A stretch of 64,000 bases of DNA from assembly GCF_902712995.1 (NCBI RefSeq), contig NZ_CACTIB010000020.1, positions 26,082-90,081 of the forward strand, in the 5' to 3' direction. The position numbers and the translations under genes are program-made. Below are positions 31,872 to 41,243 of the stretch, piece by piece; positions within the stretch are counted from its first letter, which is position 1, and each line of letters opens with the position of its first letter. Origin of the DNA: Candidatus Mycoplasma haematohominis (GTDB taxonomy: Bacteria; Bacillota_I; Bacilli_A; Mycoplasmatales; Mycoplasmoidaceae). Below the pieces are notes generated by a model. It worked only from the letters and a program-made list of their open reading frames with translations, had not been told where the DNA came from and made no database searches.

Positions 31872-32717
31872 ATGGATCCACTTAAGGCAACTTTAGCAGC
31901 AGGGTTTGGTGCGGCGGTTATAGGAGGAGGTTGAGGTTTGTCTGATTATCTTATTTCTGTAAGGTATACAACTATAAAAGAATCAGGCACTGATGCTTAT
32001 TCTGCAGAAACTATTGGGGGAAGATACAAGGATCAGTTTGTTGATCCTCTTCTTGCAAGTAACGAAAAATGATGGAACTGAGTTTATGAGAATGTTTTTA
32101 AAGTAGATAAAGCAGGATCAAAGATAACTATTAGCAGTGAGTTTTCGAAAATCGAAAAGGGTTTTGTAAAAGATATTCCAACAAATGCTACACAACATTT
32201 AAATCAGGTTTGTCATACAGCTCTTCTTAAAAAAGAAGTTGAAGTTATTAATTCAGATTATGTGAAGAATATCTGAAGATATTGTTCTTCTGATTCTGCA
32301 CTTTTCTCTGAGAAAGGAAATGAACCTACAGCAAAGACACTTTCGGATGAGACAACAACTTCTAATACTTATGAAAATAAGTTCGGAGGTATTACGAATA
32401 ATAAATCTAAGTTAGTTGCAGATATTGAGGGTAATAAAGGTTGGTGGGATTGAGTTTATGAGAATGTATTTAAACCATTTAAGGAAAAAAGTTCTGATCA
32501 ATTAAATAGTCATTTTGGGTCAGTAGAAAAAGGATATGGAAATACAAATGATGATGCTACAAAAGCCCTAAATAAAGTTTGTGAGACCGCTTATAAGAAG
32601 GATAAAACGGATTTTTCAAATGAAACGACTACGGGAAACGAAGACAAAAACAAATTAAAGAAAAATGTTGAGATGTTTTGTGTCAAAGGCAAAGATAAAT
32701 CTTTATCTATAGCTTAG
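31872..32717 (+). CDS. Array protein A31, chimeric with two module-1 copies
   Basis: 281 residues from ATGGATCC. Anchor GAAVIGGGWGLSDYL. First half: IGGRYKDQFVDPLLASNEK, W-W-N-W-V-Y-E-N-V-F, LNQVCHTAL, NIWRYCSS. Second half repeats the same kind of module: FGGITNNKSKLVADIEGNKG, W-W-D-W-V-Y-E-N-V-F, LNKVCETAYKKDKTDF, NVEMFC. The second half resembles A3, not a normal module 2, so A31 looks like a fusion. Confidence 0.83.
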
Positions 32718-32720
32718 CTT

Positions 32721-33524
32721 ATGTCAGTATTAAAGACAGTAGGAATAGTTGGATTGGGAACAGCTGTAACTGGAGGAGGTGGTTATTTGATTTATGACAA
32801 CTTTATTGATATTGGAGTTAAGACATTGAAAACAAAAGATTATGAAGAAGGATCATTTGGAAGAAAGTATGGGATGTATTTATTGGATCCTGCAAATAAA
32901 AAGAATGCAGAAGAGTGAAATAAGGCTTTTGAAAGATGAGATAAAAATCAGCAACAAACATCACCTAGCCCTTCTTTAAGTACAGAGTTTGCAAAAAATA
33001 AATTTACAAAAGGATATGCAAAAACTGGAGAGGAAGGAGAAGATAAAGCCTTAAATAAAACTTGTGGAGATTTCTTTAAAGAAGAGAATTATGACTCATG
33101 AGCAGCTAATAAAAAAACTAATGTCTGAACTTATTGTTCTATATTGAAATCAGAGCCTAAGTTGGTTCCTACAACTGGGCATAGTTATACAGGCAAATTT
33201 GGCGGCGAATCTACTTTCAGCGGAAAATTAGTTGCTGTTAAGGAAGGCAATAAAAATGTAAATGAAGATTTCTGACGTAGAAGAAATCAGGAATTCTTTG
33301 GTGAAGTTGAATCAGATTTTTCTGGAGCAAAGGCATCTAAGGGTTCTATATTTGAAACTCTATATAACGATAGACATGCTCCTAGAAGAGAAAAAGAGAT
33401 AAAGAATATTTGTGAAGAGAGTTATGAAAAATTAGTTAATAATGGAAATGCAAATGTTAAGTTTACGAATACAGATATAAAGCAATTTTGTTACTTGATT
33501 CCTGAAAGAGGTTCAGATAATTAA
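32721..33524 (+). CDS. Array protein A32, two-module, class beta (last of array)
   Basis: 267 residues. Anchor GLGTAVTGGGGYLIYDNF. Module 1: GSFGRKYGMYLLDPANKKNAEE, LNKTCGDFFKEE, NVWTYCSILKSEPKLV. Module 2: SGKLVAVKEGNKNVNEDFW, RNQEFFGEVE, IFETLYNDR, IKNICEESYE, IKQFCYLIPERG. Similar in layout to A10 and A5. Convergent with the minus-strand gene ending at 33552. Confidence 0.84.
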
Positions 33525-33551
33525 TTAAAGACTTTGAAGGATTAAGGAAAT

Positions 33552-33683
33552 CTATTCTTCTTGAGTATTTGATTTTTCTTTATCTTCTTGTCTGTATAGA
33601 TCGTATTTGATTGCCTTGTAAATTCCGTAAACACAACCACCAGAAACTACAGCAGTTATTAATGTCTTAACTGCTAGATGCAT
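33552..33683 (-). CDS. 43-aa anchored peptide
   Basis: ATG at 33683. MHLAVKTLITAVVSGGCVYG is an anchor like those in longer neighbours, followed only by IYKAIKYDLYRQEDKEKSN. The rest of a module is absent, so it is either a very short membrane peptide or the surviving front of a deleted gene. It begins 10 bases after the stop of the upstream minus-strand gene. Confidence 0.5.
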   Translation of the reverse strand: MHLAVKTLITAVVSGGCVYGIYKAIKYDLYRQEDKEKSNTQEE

Positions 33684-33692
33684 TGATTACTT

Positions 33693-34304
33693 TTATTGCG
33701 GATTCCAGTTTTCTATTGTTGTTCCTGGCTTAGTACAGTAAATTTTTACTTCTGCTCAATGTTGGTTTTTTTCTTGTTCTTTATTTTTTTTAAAATCTGC
33801 TTTTCAATCTAAAACTTTGAGAGAGTTCTCGCATCTAGTTTGTAAATTTTTTATATTGGCATTTTTTATATTTCTCACATTAAATTTAGATAAGGTTGAA
33901 TGTCTGTTTGCTTCTCCTAAATTAGTTTTTCAATGCTCAACTCTTTTTTCTCATTCTTTATCTCCTATAGCGCAAATCAAATTATTTTTAAATTTATTTC
34001 CTAAAGTGCCTTCATGGAATTTATCACAGAAAGAAGTGTCTTCGTTATCTGCATTATTTACTGAAAGATTAGCCACTTCAACGTCGTCTTCCGCTTCATT
34101 TACTTCTTTTTTTGTTTCTCTTTGCTCACCGTTTTTTTCTGTTTTTTTATTTTCCGCACTTTCTTTTAGGCTTTGATTTTTTTTATTTTCTTGTTCTTTA
34201 GAAAGGGTGTTACTAGAACCATGTTTAACTATCTCATAAATACCATAAGAAGAACCGCTAGTTAGGATAACTGCAACTGCAGCTTTAGTTTTTGATATTG
34301 CCAT
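33693..34304 (-). CDS. Anchored protein with long charged linker (M2)
   Basis: 203 residues from ATG. Hydrophobic N-terminus AAVAVILTSGSSYGIYEIV, then about 60 residues rich in Lys, Glu, Asn and Ser, then EGTLGNKFKNNLICAIGDKE, W-E-K-R-V-E-H-W-K-T-N-L (TGA codons), LQTRCENSL, W-A-E-V-K-I-Y-C-T-K-P-G. The C-terminal domain with its Cys set is the same as in the gene at 34311. The linker may hold the domain away from the membrane. Function unknown. Confidence 0.78.
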
Positions 34305-34310
34305 AATCTA

Positions 34311-35105
34311 TTAGTGACTGTATCAGCCAGTTATTGATGTGCCTGATTTTGTGCAATAGTTCTTTACTTCTGCCCAATATTTTTCTTTTGCGAATCTTTC
34401 TCTTAAGCCTGATACATTTCAATCTCTTCCAATTAACGCATTAGAGCATCTTGCCTGAAGTTTCGTTTTTGTTAAGTTATTTTTATTTTTTGGATTAAAT
34501 TTAGATCCAACTAACAAATGTCTCTCTACTTTATCGTTTAAGTTGGTTTTTCAATGCTCTAATTTTCTATCTCATTCTGAATCATTAGGGTCGCAAATTA
34601 AATCATTTCTAAATCTGTATCCTATTGAGCCAGGCTTAAAGGTTTCGCAAGAGAAGCTATTTCTTACAGGCAAAAAACTTGATCCTGACACATTCCTATA
34701 TCTCGGCAGATCAACTGCGGCTGATGTTTGTTCTGTTTTCTCTTCTGATTTACTTGACTCATCCGACACATTTTCTGGTCTGGAAGTTTCAGAGTCAACC
34801 TTGTTTTCTCTAACGTTTTGTTCTTCGGATATTGTTTCTTGCTTATCACTTATATTTGTTCTGGGTTCGTCTTCTAAATCTTCCCCATCATCTTCAACCT
34901 CTACGATGTCGTTTTCATCAACTACTAAGTTTTCAGTACCTAAATTCTTTTTTTCTTCATTTGAATTGCCTACAATCGCGATTGGTTTCTCTTTTTCTTC
35001 AACAGCATCACTTGATCCATACTTAACACCTAGATAGGTTCCTGTTCCTGCAATGGCGGTTACTAAACCACCTGCAACTGTAGTTTTTGAATTAAGAATT
35101 GACAT
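34311..35105 (-). CDS. Anchored protein with long acidic linker (M3)
   Basis: 264 residues from ATG at 35105, chosen because the anchor (VAGGLVTAIAGTGTYLGVK) should lie near the start; an in-frame ATG at 35153 would add 16 residues. A linker of about 100 residues is Asp/Glu/Ser-rich. The C-terminal domain reads PGSIGYRFRNDLICDPNDSE, W-D-R-K-L-E-H-W-K-T-N-L, LQARCSNAL, W-A-E-V-K-N-Y-C-T-K-S-G. Tandem paralogue of M2, six bases apart, so probably one transcript. Confidence 0.78.
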
Positions 35106-35428
35106 ATTAAAAAAATGACTTGATGAGCAAGCTTTGAGTTTTTGCTTACTCAAATGAATGTGTAATTAATGTAACATATTCAGTTTATTCCAATCTACAT
35201 GCGCTCAGTTTTCTTTAATTATCGTTTGTGAATGTCCCTACTTTTATGTTGAAAAATAAAATTTTTACTTTGTTTTTTAAATATTTCTTAATATCTTTAA
35301 AAATTTATATTTTTTTTGTTCTTGTTTTTGTACAGGTATCGCGTTAAATCTGTTTCTGATTTCGAACAATAAACTAGTTATTAGTATTCACTTTTATTTT
35401 TTTGAGACTTAGGAATTAGTCCAAGGTT
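35106..35428. other. Divergent AT-rich intergenic region
   Basis: About 320 bases between minus-strand M3 and the plus-strand membrane protein at 35429. I see no open frame worth calling. Long T and A tracts occur (around 35260-35320). It must contain two outward promoters. Confidence 0.4.
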
Positions 35429-36079
35429 ATGGACTTCTTGAATTTATTGAATGTTGAAATTGGAGAGGGGATAGATAGTGGTTCTTATAACTGGAGTGCG
35501 TACTTTACTAGGTTCATAGTTATTTTTTGGTTCTTTGTTTTCCCTTGTATTTTTGGTGGTTTATTTCTATTCCTAAAGGAGATTAATAAGAATAAAAATG
35601 TTGTTTTTGTCTTTTCGAATTGCAAGAATTTCTGAATGCACAGCTATGTCTTTCATAACTTCCTATTCTGCTTTTTATTTGGCGCTTTTATATTCAACAT
35701 TTTCTTTTTCCTTTATACGTTTGTAGATACATATTTATTAGAGTTGGATCATTTGTATGAATGATTTTGAGATGTTAAGAGTCCTAAGGCTCATTCTGTT
35801 GAAGATCAAAAATTTTTCTGGGCAGTAGTATTTGTTGGTTTTTTCTTACATACGTGTGTCTTTTTTTCTTATACTTATTACAATCTTTACAAGACAGATT
35901 CCTTTTTTGGAGAGACCTGGAGACTTTTTATAAAGAAGAATTTGCAGACTAATGAGAGGTTGAAGAAGTTTAGATTAAAGCATCCTTACTGATATGACAA
36001 GATTTACCCTAAGTTTCTGGACGTGAAGGTAGTTAATAAAGGAAAAAAAGATAGATCGGTAATTGTTATTGATAATTAA
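35429..36079 (+). CDS. Multi-pass membrane protein, unknown
   Basis: 216 residues from ATG. Helices: about 28-50 (FIVIFWFFVFPCIFGGLFLF), 75-98 (FLFCFLFGAFIFNIFFFLYTF) and 131-155 (FFWAVVFVGFFLHTCVFFSY), with a C-terminal basic tail (KKNLQTNERLKKFRLKHP). Trp codons are mixed TGA and TGG. I do not recognise the family. It stands alone between two structured intergenic regions. Confidence 0.65.
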
Positions 36080-36391
36080 TTTTTTTATTAGTTAGCGCAA
36101 AAATATGTAGCCAAGATAGTAACTATCTTAACTACTTTAACCGCAAGATACAGTCTCCTTAAGTAACGACCCCCCTAACTGTACTTAAGAACTATTGTTT
36201 ATCTTCGCCGGTCGAGTCTACTTTTACTTACATTCTCTACGGAGAAGTGTTTAAAAATTGAAAAATCACAAAATTGTGTCTTTAAGAAAATGTATTTTGC
36301 AAATTAAATGGTTTTCAAACATGTTTATTTTTTTGTAATAAACAGTCCAACTTGTTAGTTAATTCGCAATAAAAAAGCATCAAAAGGAAGA
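36080..36391. ncRNA. Structured intergenic region, possible RNA gene
   Basis: Over 300 bases without a gene. Seen: AAGATAGT/ACTATCTT (36113-36129); CTTAAGTA (36158-36165) pairing with TACTTAAG (36182-36189) around a C6 run; and TTCTC-TACG-GAGAA (36233-36246), a UNCG-type tetraloop hairpin. The region is more GC-rich than its flanks. It does not match RNase P RNA, tmRNA or SRP RNA signatures that I can recall, on either strand. Confidence 0.35.
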
Positions 36392-36400
36392 ATGCTTTTT
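36372..36400 (+). terminator. Hairpin at the start of comEC
   Basis: AAAAAGCAT (36372-36380) and ATGCTTTTT (36392-36400) form a 9-bp stem whose right arm includes the comEC start codon. It could end upstream transcription, or fold to hide the start of comEC; the ribosome-binding string AAGGAAG is in the loop. Confidence 0.45.
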
Positions 36401-37486
36401 AGTTACAGCGAATCAAGGAATGCTACTAAGAGAGCATTTCCATGGGTATACTTGGTTCTCAACCTGATACTTTTTTCTAACTTATTTCCTTTTTCTTTCT
36501 CGAAGGTACTATTTTTTGTCCCCCTTCTGTTATCTGTATATTTATACAAAATTTCTTTTGAGTGAGTTTCCATCTCGTGTTTAGCTGGATTAACTTTAAT
36601 TTTTGTTCAGGATTTTATGTCCAAGCGCGGCCTGGTTGTTAAGACGAATTATCTATCTCCTTTTTTCGAAAGTTTCTTTCCTGTACATAGATGGGTCACT
36701 GGTTATGTTGTTTCTACTCATGATAGGGATATTGCGGAGTTGATTAATTTATTGATATTTGGAAATAAGAATAGCCATATATACACAGATCTAAAGGGTT
36801 TTGGAATACTTCATCTTATTTCTATTAGTGGATTTCATTTTTTATTGATTGATAAGTTTTTGTCTAGGTTTATTAAGAAAAGATGAATAGTTATTGTTGT
36901 TCTTATTTTGTATTGAGCGGCGATAGACTTTTCTATTCCTGCGCTAAGAGTTATTCTAGGTTTTTTTGTATTCAGTAAAAACTCTTTGAAAAAGTGAGCT
37001 TTAGTATCCTTGTTCTCTCTGTTTTTTAATGTTCATATATATAAGTCACTTAGTTTTCTTCTTTCTTATTTTTTCTCTTTGATATTTCTTGTCAATAGGA
37101 GATTAAATGATGGCAGAGTAAGGTTGTGTATTTCTAATTCTTGATCAGCTTTTATATTCGCAACTTTAGTTTTTCTTCCCTTTTATCCTCATAGGGTATA
37201 TCCTTTGTCAATAGTTAATACTTTTATATTTGCTCCTATTATTTCTGCCTTGTTTATATACTTATGATTTACTTGGTTTATTCCAGATTTTTTAAATTTT
37301 CACAGGCTAGCTACTGATATTGTGTTATCTATTAATGAATGGTTTCCTTTAAATGCCTCTTCATTTGATTTAGAACATTGGAGTCAAGAATTATCTAATT
37401 TTCTCCTAGTTGTTTTAAGTCTATTGTTTTTAGTTCTTCATTATCGATGTTTGAAATTTACTACTCTAAGGATCAGGGATTGTTAG
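36392..37486 (+). CDS. comEC: ComEC/Rec2-type DNA uptake channel protein
   Basis: 364 residues. ATG at 36392 follows AAGGAAG at a good distance. Many membrane helices; the family core is seen as DLKGFGILHLISISGFHFLL, matching G-x-x-H-L-x-A-I-S-G-L-H, then IPALRVILGFFVF. TGA codons read Trp. In competent bacteria ComEC carries single-stranded DNA across the membrane; in mycoplasmas the role is untested. It is shorter than full ComEC (about 700 aa) and lacks the C-terminal metallo-beta-lactamase-like domain. comEC followed by holA is also the order in Mycoplasma genitalium. It overlaps holA by 40 bases. Confidence 0.8.
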
Positions 37487-38376
37487 ATAATCGAATTTAT
37501 TTGTTTAAGAGACAACACAGGAATGTTAGACATTTGAGGAATTTGGATTCTTCTGAATTGGAGTTAGCTCTTGTACAAAGGAATTTAGGTGATGAAGAAG
37601 AAATAGGTAATTTAATAATTGAAAACTATAGAGGTTCTTTTGAGCTTTTAAAGGCTGTTATTCCTTTTGCGAAGGAAGATTATGAGAATATTTTGATGGT
37701 TCAAATTGGTACACCGGAAAAGGGTTTAATTGGGTTTTCTGATAATGCTGAAGTGGAGATTAAGAAGTTGAATGAGAATACTAAAAAGGGTTATATAAAT
37801 CAATTGATTAAGAATAGGTATTCAAAAAATTTTCCGCACAATCTTCTTAAGTTAATTAAAGAGAAGGTACCTCCTTGTGCAACTTCTATAAATGAGTTGA
37901 TGGAAAATGTTATTGTTTTGATGAAGAATGGGTTGCTTACGGACAATATATTGACAACCCTTCTAAGTACACAGAGGAGAGAACCTAATTTTTTTAACTT
38001 TTTTGAACTTTATATAGACAAAGAAGAAAACAGATGATTTTCTTTCTTTAATGAATTTGTTGTATGTCCTGAAACTCTAAGAAAATTTTCCTATTCTTTA
38101 ACTTTTAAGTTGTTGGAGTTGAAGAAATTTTTGTCTTTAAGAAGTAAATCAGAGGATTTAAGTAGAATAGCAAGTCTTATGAAAGTAGAAAAATATTCTG
38201 TGTCTATACTTAATTCATATTTCAAGAGGCATGGAGAGCGGATGATTTTATGGTTGGACGAATTTATAATTGATTTGTATTTTTTACATTCAAGAGCGTT
38301 GCATTCTTTCTCGGCAGATTCTACTATTCTTAGGTATTTTTTGCTTAGAAAAAGAGTTGAGTTATTCGGAAAATAG
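37447..38376 (+). CDS. holA: DNA polymerase III delta subunit (clamp loader), probable
   Basis: 309 residues from ATG, reading through one TGA. Start YYSKDQGLLDNRIYLFKRQ fits the delta N-terminus, and the C-terminal helices (LKKFLSLRSKSEDLSRIASLM, YSVSILNSYFKR, LWLDEFIIDLYFLHS) match the collar region, where delta proteins have helices that handle substrate order and short Q/S-rich turns. Sequence similarity is weak, so the position directly after comEC carries weight. HolA opens the beta clamp during loading. Confidence 0.65.
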
Positions 38377-39428
38377 TGATTATGGGTTACAGGAGTCTGT
38401 TTGCTACTTTAAATAAGTACATTAACTTGTTGATAAATGGGAGAGCTTTCTCTTCCAAGAAAGAATATAGGGATGTTATTGTTCCAGCGGTTCAAAGTAT
38501 CTTTCCTTTGTTTTTGTTTTTAGCTAATGAATCTTTTCAGAAACCAGCAGCAGAAGATTTAATTAGAAAGTTCAATGAAGTTTTTTCTGTTGATGTAGAT
38601 CACGAAATTGTAGTTGTTGATTATTCTGAAAAAGAAGAGTATGAATTGAAAGATGAAATTAATTATTTGAGAGTATGTGTTAAGAATATCTCTGGCTTTG
38701 ATCTAGATGAGGAGGATTTATCTTCTTTAAAGAAAGAGGAAGAGAAAACCACTAAATACACTAAGAGGATTGATTCTGTTTCTATTTTTAGAAATATTTT
38801 GAATGAGGATTTTGAGACAGACAGGAACAGTAAGGTAAATAAATTATTTGATGATTTACTTTTAAAGACACACGCTTATGATAGGTTGAGTCAGGATATA
38901 AGAGATGGATCTGTTTATATCTATAAATCCAAACCGAAAAGAAATGTCTTTATTAAATACCTACTTACTTTCTTGTTATCTTTAGGTATCTTTTCGTCCT
39001 TATTGTTTTGCGTAGTCTCCTTCATATCTTTGATTAAAGGTTCTTCAAATGGAAGTCAATGGGCTCCGTTTGCTTTGTCAATACTTATGATTGTTTTTTT
39101 TACTGTTGGGATTTACAAAATTAAAGATTCGTTTAGCAATGACAACTTTAAGTATTCGTTTCAAAAGAATTCTTGTGGATATGTTTCAGTATTTTCTATT
39201 CTGTGGTTAACTATTGCTACTACTTATGGGCTTGATAATTTAGATCTTTCTCAAACTCCTGGTATGGAGAAGATTTGTTTTTCTGCTTCTTTGTTTATTG
39301 TTGTACTTGTTTTGATTATTTATTTAATCTCTTATTTCTTTTTACAACCTAAGAAAGATAAGAAATTGATTGATTCAATTTTGGATAAACATATGTCAGA
39401 TTTAAGTAAAGATGTTTCTTTTAAATAA
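38376..39428 (+). CDS. Membrane protein with large N-terminal cytoplasmic part, unknown
   Basis: 350 residues, GTG at 38376 overlapping the holA stop, or ATG two codons later. Residues 1-190 are soluble and charged (KEEYELKDEINYL, SSLKKEEEKTTKY). Then four likely helices: YLLTFLLSLGIFSSLLFCVV, WAPFALSILMIVFFTVGIY, YVSVFSILWLTIATTYG and FSASLFIVVLVLIIYLISYF. No family recognised. It overlaps the next gene by 17 bases. Confidence 0.7.
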   Translation: MIMGYRSLFATLNKYINLLINGRAFSSKKEYRDVIVPAVQSIFPLFLFLANESFQKPAAEDLIRKFNEVFSVDVDHEIVVVDYSEKEEYELKDEINYLRVCVKNISGFDLDEEDLSSLKKEEEKTTKYTKRIDSVSIFRNILNEDFETDRNSKVNKLFDDLLLKTHAYDRLSQDIRDGSVYIYKSKPKRNVFIKYLLTFLLSLGIFSSLLFCVVSFISLIKGSSNGSQWAPFALSILMIVFFTVGIYKIKDSFSNDNFKYSFQKNSCGYVSVFSILWLTIATTYGLDNLDLSQTPGMEKICFSASLFIVVLVLIIYLISYFFLQPKKDKKLIDSILDKHMSDLSKDVSFK

Positions 39429-40056
39429 AAAAAATTTTTTATATAGGCCTGAGTTCTTATTTATCCTGTTCTTATCTTCTGTAATCCTTAGCTACTCTAA
39501 CGTTTACATACCTTACTTATCTATTTCAATTGGTTTTGAGTCTTTTACGCTGTTATTGACAGGTTTTTTGTTTGGCCCAATAGTTGGTTTCTTTAATGGA
39601 TTGGCGGTAGATTTAGTTACATTTCCTTGAGGAGGTAGTTATCCTTTTTCTTTTTTATTTTTGCTGCAGTCTGGCTTGATTGGATTTTTAGGCGGAATCA
39701 ATTTTAAGAAGTGAAATGAAAATTCTTTGTTGACCTTGTTGATATTTATTTCAATTATTTTTTCTTGCTTTTATTGTTTGATTTTTCCTGAGTTAATGAT
39801 GTGATTAATGCTTTTTCCTGTAATTAATCTTTTGATTGTCTTTGTATTTGGTAAAAATGTTGATTCACTTAGGTGATTAATAATTTTGAATTTGTCTGTA
39901 TATTTATGTTCATTTGGTTTGGGTACTATAGGGTCAATATTTTTAAATCCGATCGGTTCTCCTTTATTATTTTTAAGAGTTAGAGCATTTAAGGAAATTG
40001 CTAAATTAGTTTTATTTGCAAGTATGTTTGGAGCGCTTAGGAAATGAATAAGTTAG
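39412..40056 (+). CDS. ECF-type transporter S component, substrate unknown
   Basis: 214 residues read through several TGA. Six hydrophobic segments. The motif FLFGPIVGFFNGLAVDLVTF near residue 57 matches the G-P-x-x-G-x-x-x-G-x-x-x-D signature of small integral membrane S components of energy-coupling factor vitamin transporters (FolT, RibU and relatives). A long insert or low conservation prevents naming the vitamin. ATPase and T subunits are not in the window. It overlaps both neighbours, so it is within one operon. Confidence 0.65.
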
Positions 40057-40661
40057 ATAAATTTAGACCTCATTTTGGTTCAGAGAAGAAGCCTCAGAGA
40101 AGGGTTTTTCACTTTTTTGAGACTGTTTCTAATTCAGTTTTTGTCTCTATTACTGGGATCTTTACTACTCTTTTTTTAATAATGTTGAGCTTGTCCATTC
40201 TTTTCTTTGATCCTTTTTACAATCAGATGGTGCTTTTCTTATTTTTGGGTATAGTTTGTTTTTGTATTTCATATAAGTTTTTTCTTAAGTCCCATGGAAA
40301 GATACTCAGGAATTTAACTTATGATAATTTTCTGGTTTCTAGAAAGAAATTGTTTTCTTGGATTGTCTGAACGTTTAATTTCTATTTATTGTTTTGCTGG
40401 TTCTTGTTGATAATTTTGGGTTCTACTCATGGATTTAACTGGAATTTTCCTACTAAGGATGATAAGTTGGCACTCATTATTACGGATCCACAGACTACTA
40501 AGGTTTTAGGATTTGTATTACTATGTGTACATATGTTTTTGCTTTTATTAATAAAAGGAGTTATTTATTATTGGGATAAGATTTTTTCTTTTGCTGCTAG
40601 AGAGTTTGAAAGAAGAAGAAAGGTTTTGGAATCAGTTAGAAGTAAAGCAAGTTTAGGTTAG
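40044..40661 (+). CDS. Four-helix membrane protein, unknown
   Basis: 205 residues. Start overlaps the previous stop by 13 bases. Helices near residues 33-55, 60-80, 113-130 and 155-175 (VLGFVLLCVHMFLLLLI), with basic loops (KFFLKSHGK) and a C-terminal tail rich in Arg (FERRRKVLESVRSKAS). TGA at position 109 is Trp. Perhaps a paralogue of the 40666 gene, four bases on. Confidence 0.65.
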
Positions 40662-40665
40662 GGAG

Positions 40666-41229
40666 ATGCAATCATTAAATTACCACAGACAGTATCTATG
40701 GATTTTTTTCTATATGTTTTTTGTGCTGTTGTGGGTCGCTTTAATTGCTGATTGTATTTATGTAGGTAGTAGTTCAAGTGGTAGTGGTTTTGCTCTTAGA
40801 ACTCCTAGATTTTTAAATGTTGTCTTTGTATTTATATTTGCAGCTATTTCTGCATTGTTGCAAAATCAGTGACCTAAGTTTCTTCTTAAGCCAGATTTAT
40901 TGAAGGTAGATAACAAATATTGGAAGAAAAAATTTATAAAGGTTAGGACGAGAAGAAAGATTAGAAAGAATGTTAAGAAGCATAAATACGTAACTTTTTT
41001 CACTGTTCATGCAATTGCTAACTTTATTGGTTTAATACCTATGATTACTTTGGTTGTATTGGGTTTGTGTGGTATTTTGGATACGGCTAGAACTCAAGGG
41101 ACAATATTGTCTCTTGCTTTTTTCTTAACTGCTGCATCTATTAAGTATCTTGCTTGGTATATAACTAGTATCGCATCTAGGATCACTATCTTTCGAGGGG
41201 TGAAAAGATTGAATATGTTTAAAAATTAA
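40666..41229 (+). CDS. Four-helix membrane protein, unknown, upstream of atpB
   Basis: 187 residues from ATG. Helices IFFYMFFVLLWVALIADCIYV, VVFVFIFAAISALL, AIANFIGLIPMITLVVLGLC and a last pair near residues 150-170. The middle is very basic (KKKFIKVRTRRKIRKNVKK). Its place directly before atpB is where atpI stands in many operons, but the motifs of AtpI are not seen. Confidence 0.65.
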
Positions 41230-41243
41230 TATTTATAGGTAGT

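Noticed and set aside
7859..33524. Dozens of truncated genes or pseudogenes caused by TGA
   Set aside because: Conserved enzymes in the same window (valS, cdsA, rsmH) need TGA as Trp at invariant Trp positions, so the stops are an artefact of the standard code.
7859..33524. CRISPR array or transposon as cause of the repeats
   Set aside because: Repeats are coding, hundreds of bases long and diverged; there are no short regular repeats with spacers, no transposase and no terminal inverted repeats.
33817..34176. Plus-strand ORF of 119 codons
   Set aside because: It is the complement of M2, which has the anchor, TGA Trp box and Cys motifs; the plus frame shows only low-complexity Ser/Phe.
34543..35037. 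Plus-strand Ser-rich ORF of 164 codons
   Set aside because: Shadow of the acidic linker of M3 on the opposite strand.
36113..36260. tmRNA, RNase P RNA or SRP RNA
   Set aside because: I could not find the tag reading frame and tRNA-like ends, the P4 core, or the GGUCAGG/GGAAGNAGC SRP loop on either strand.
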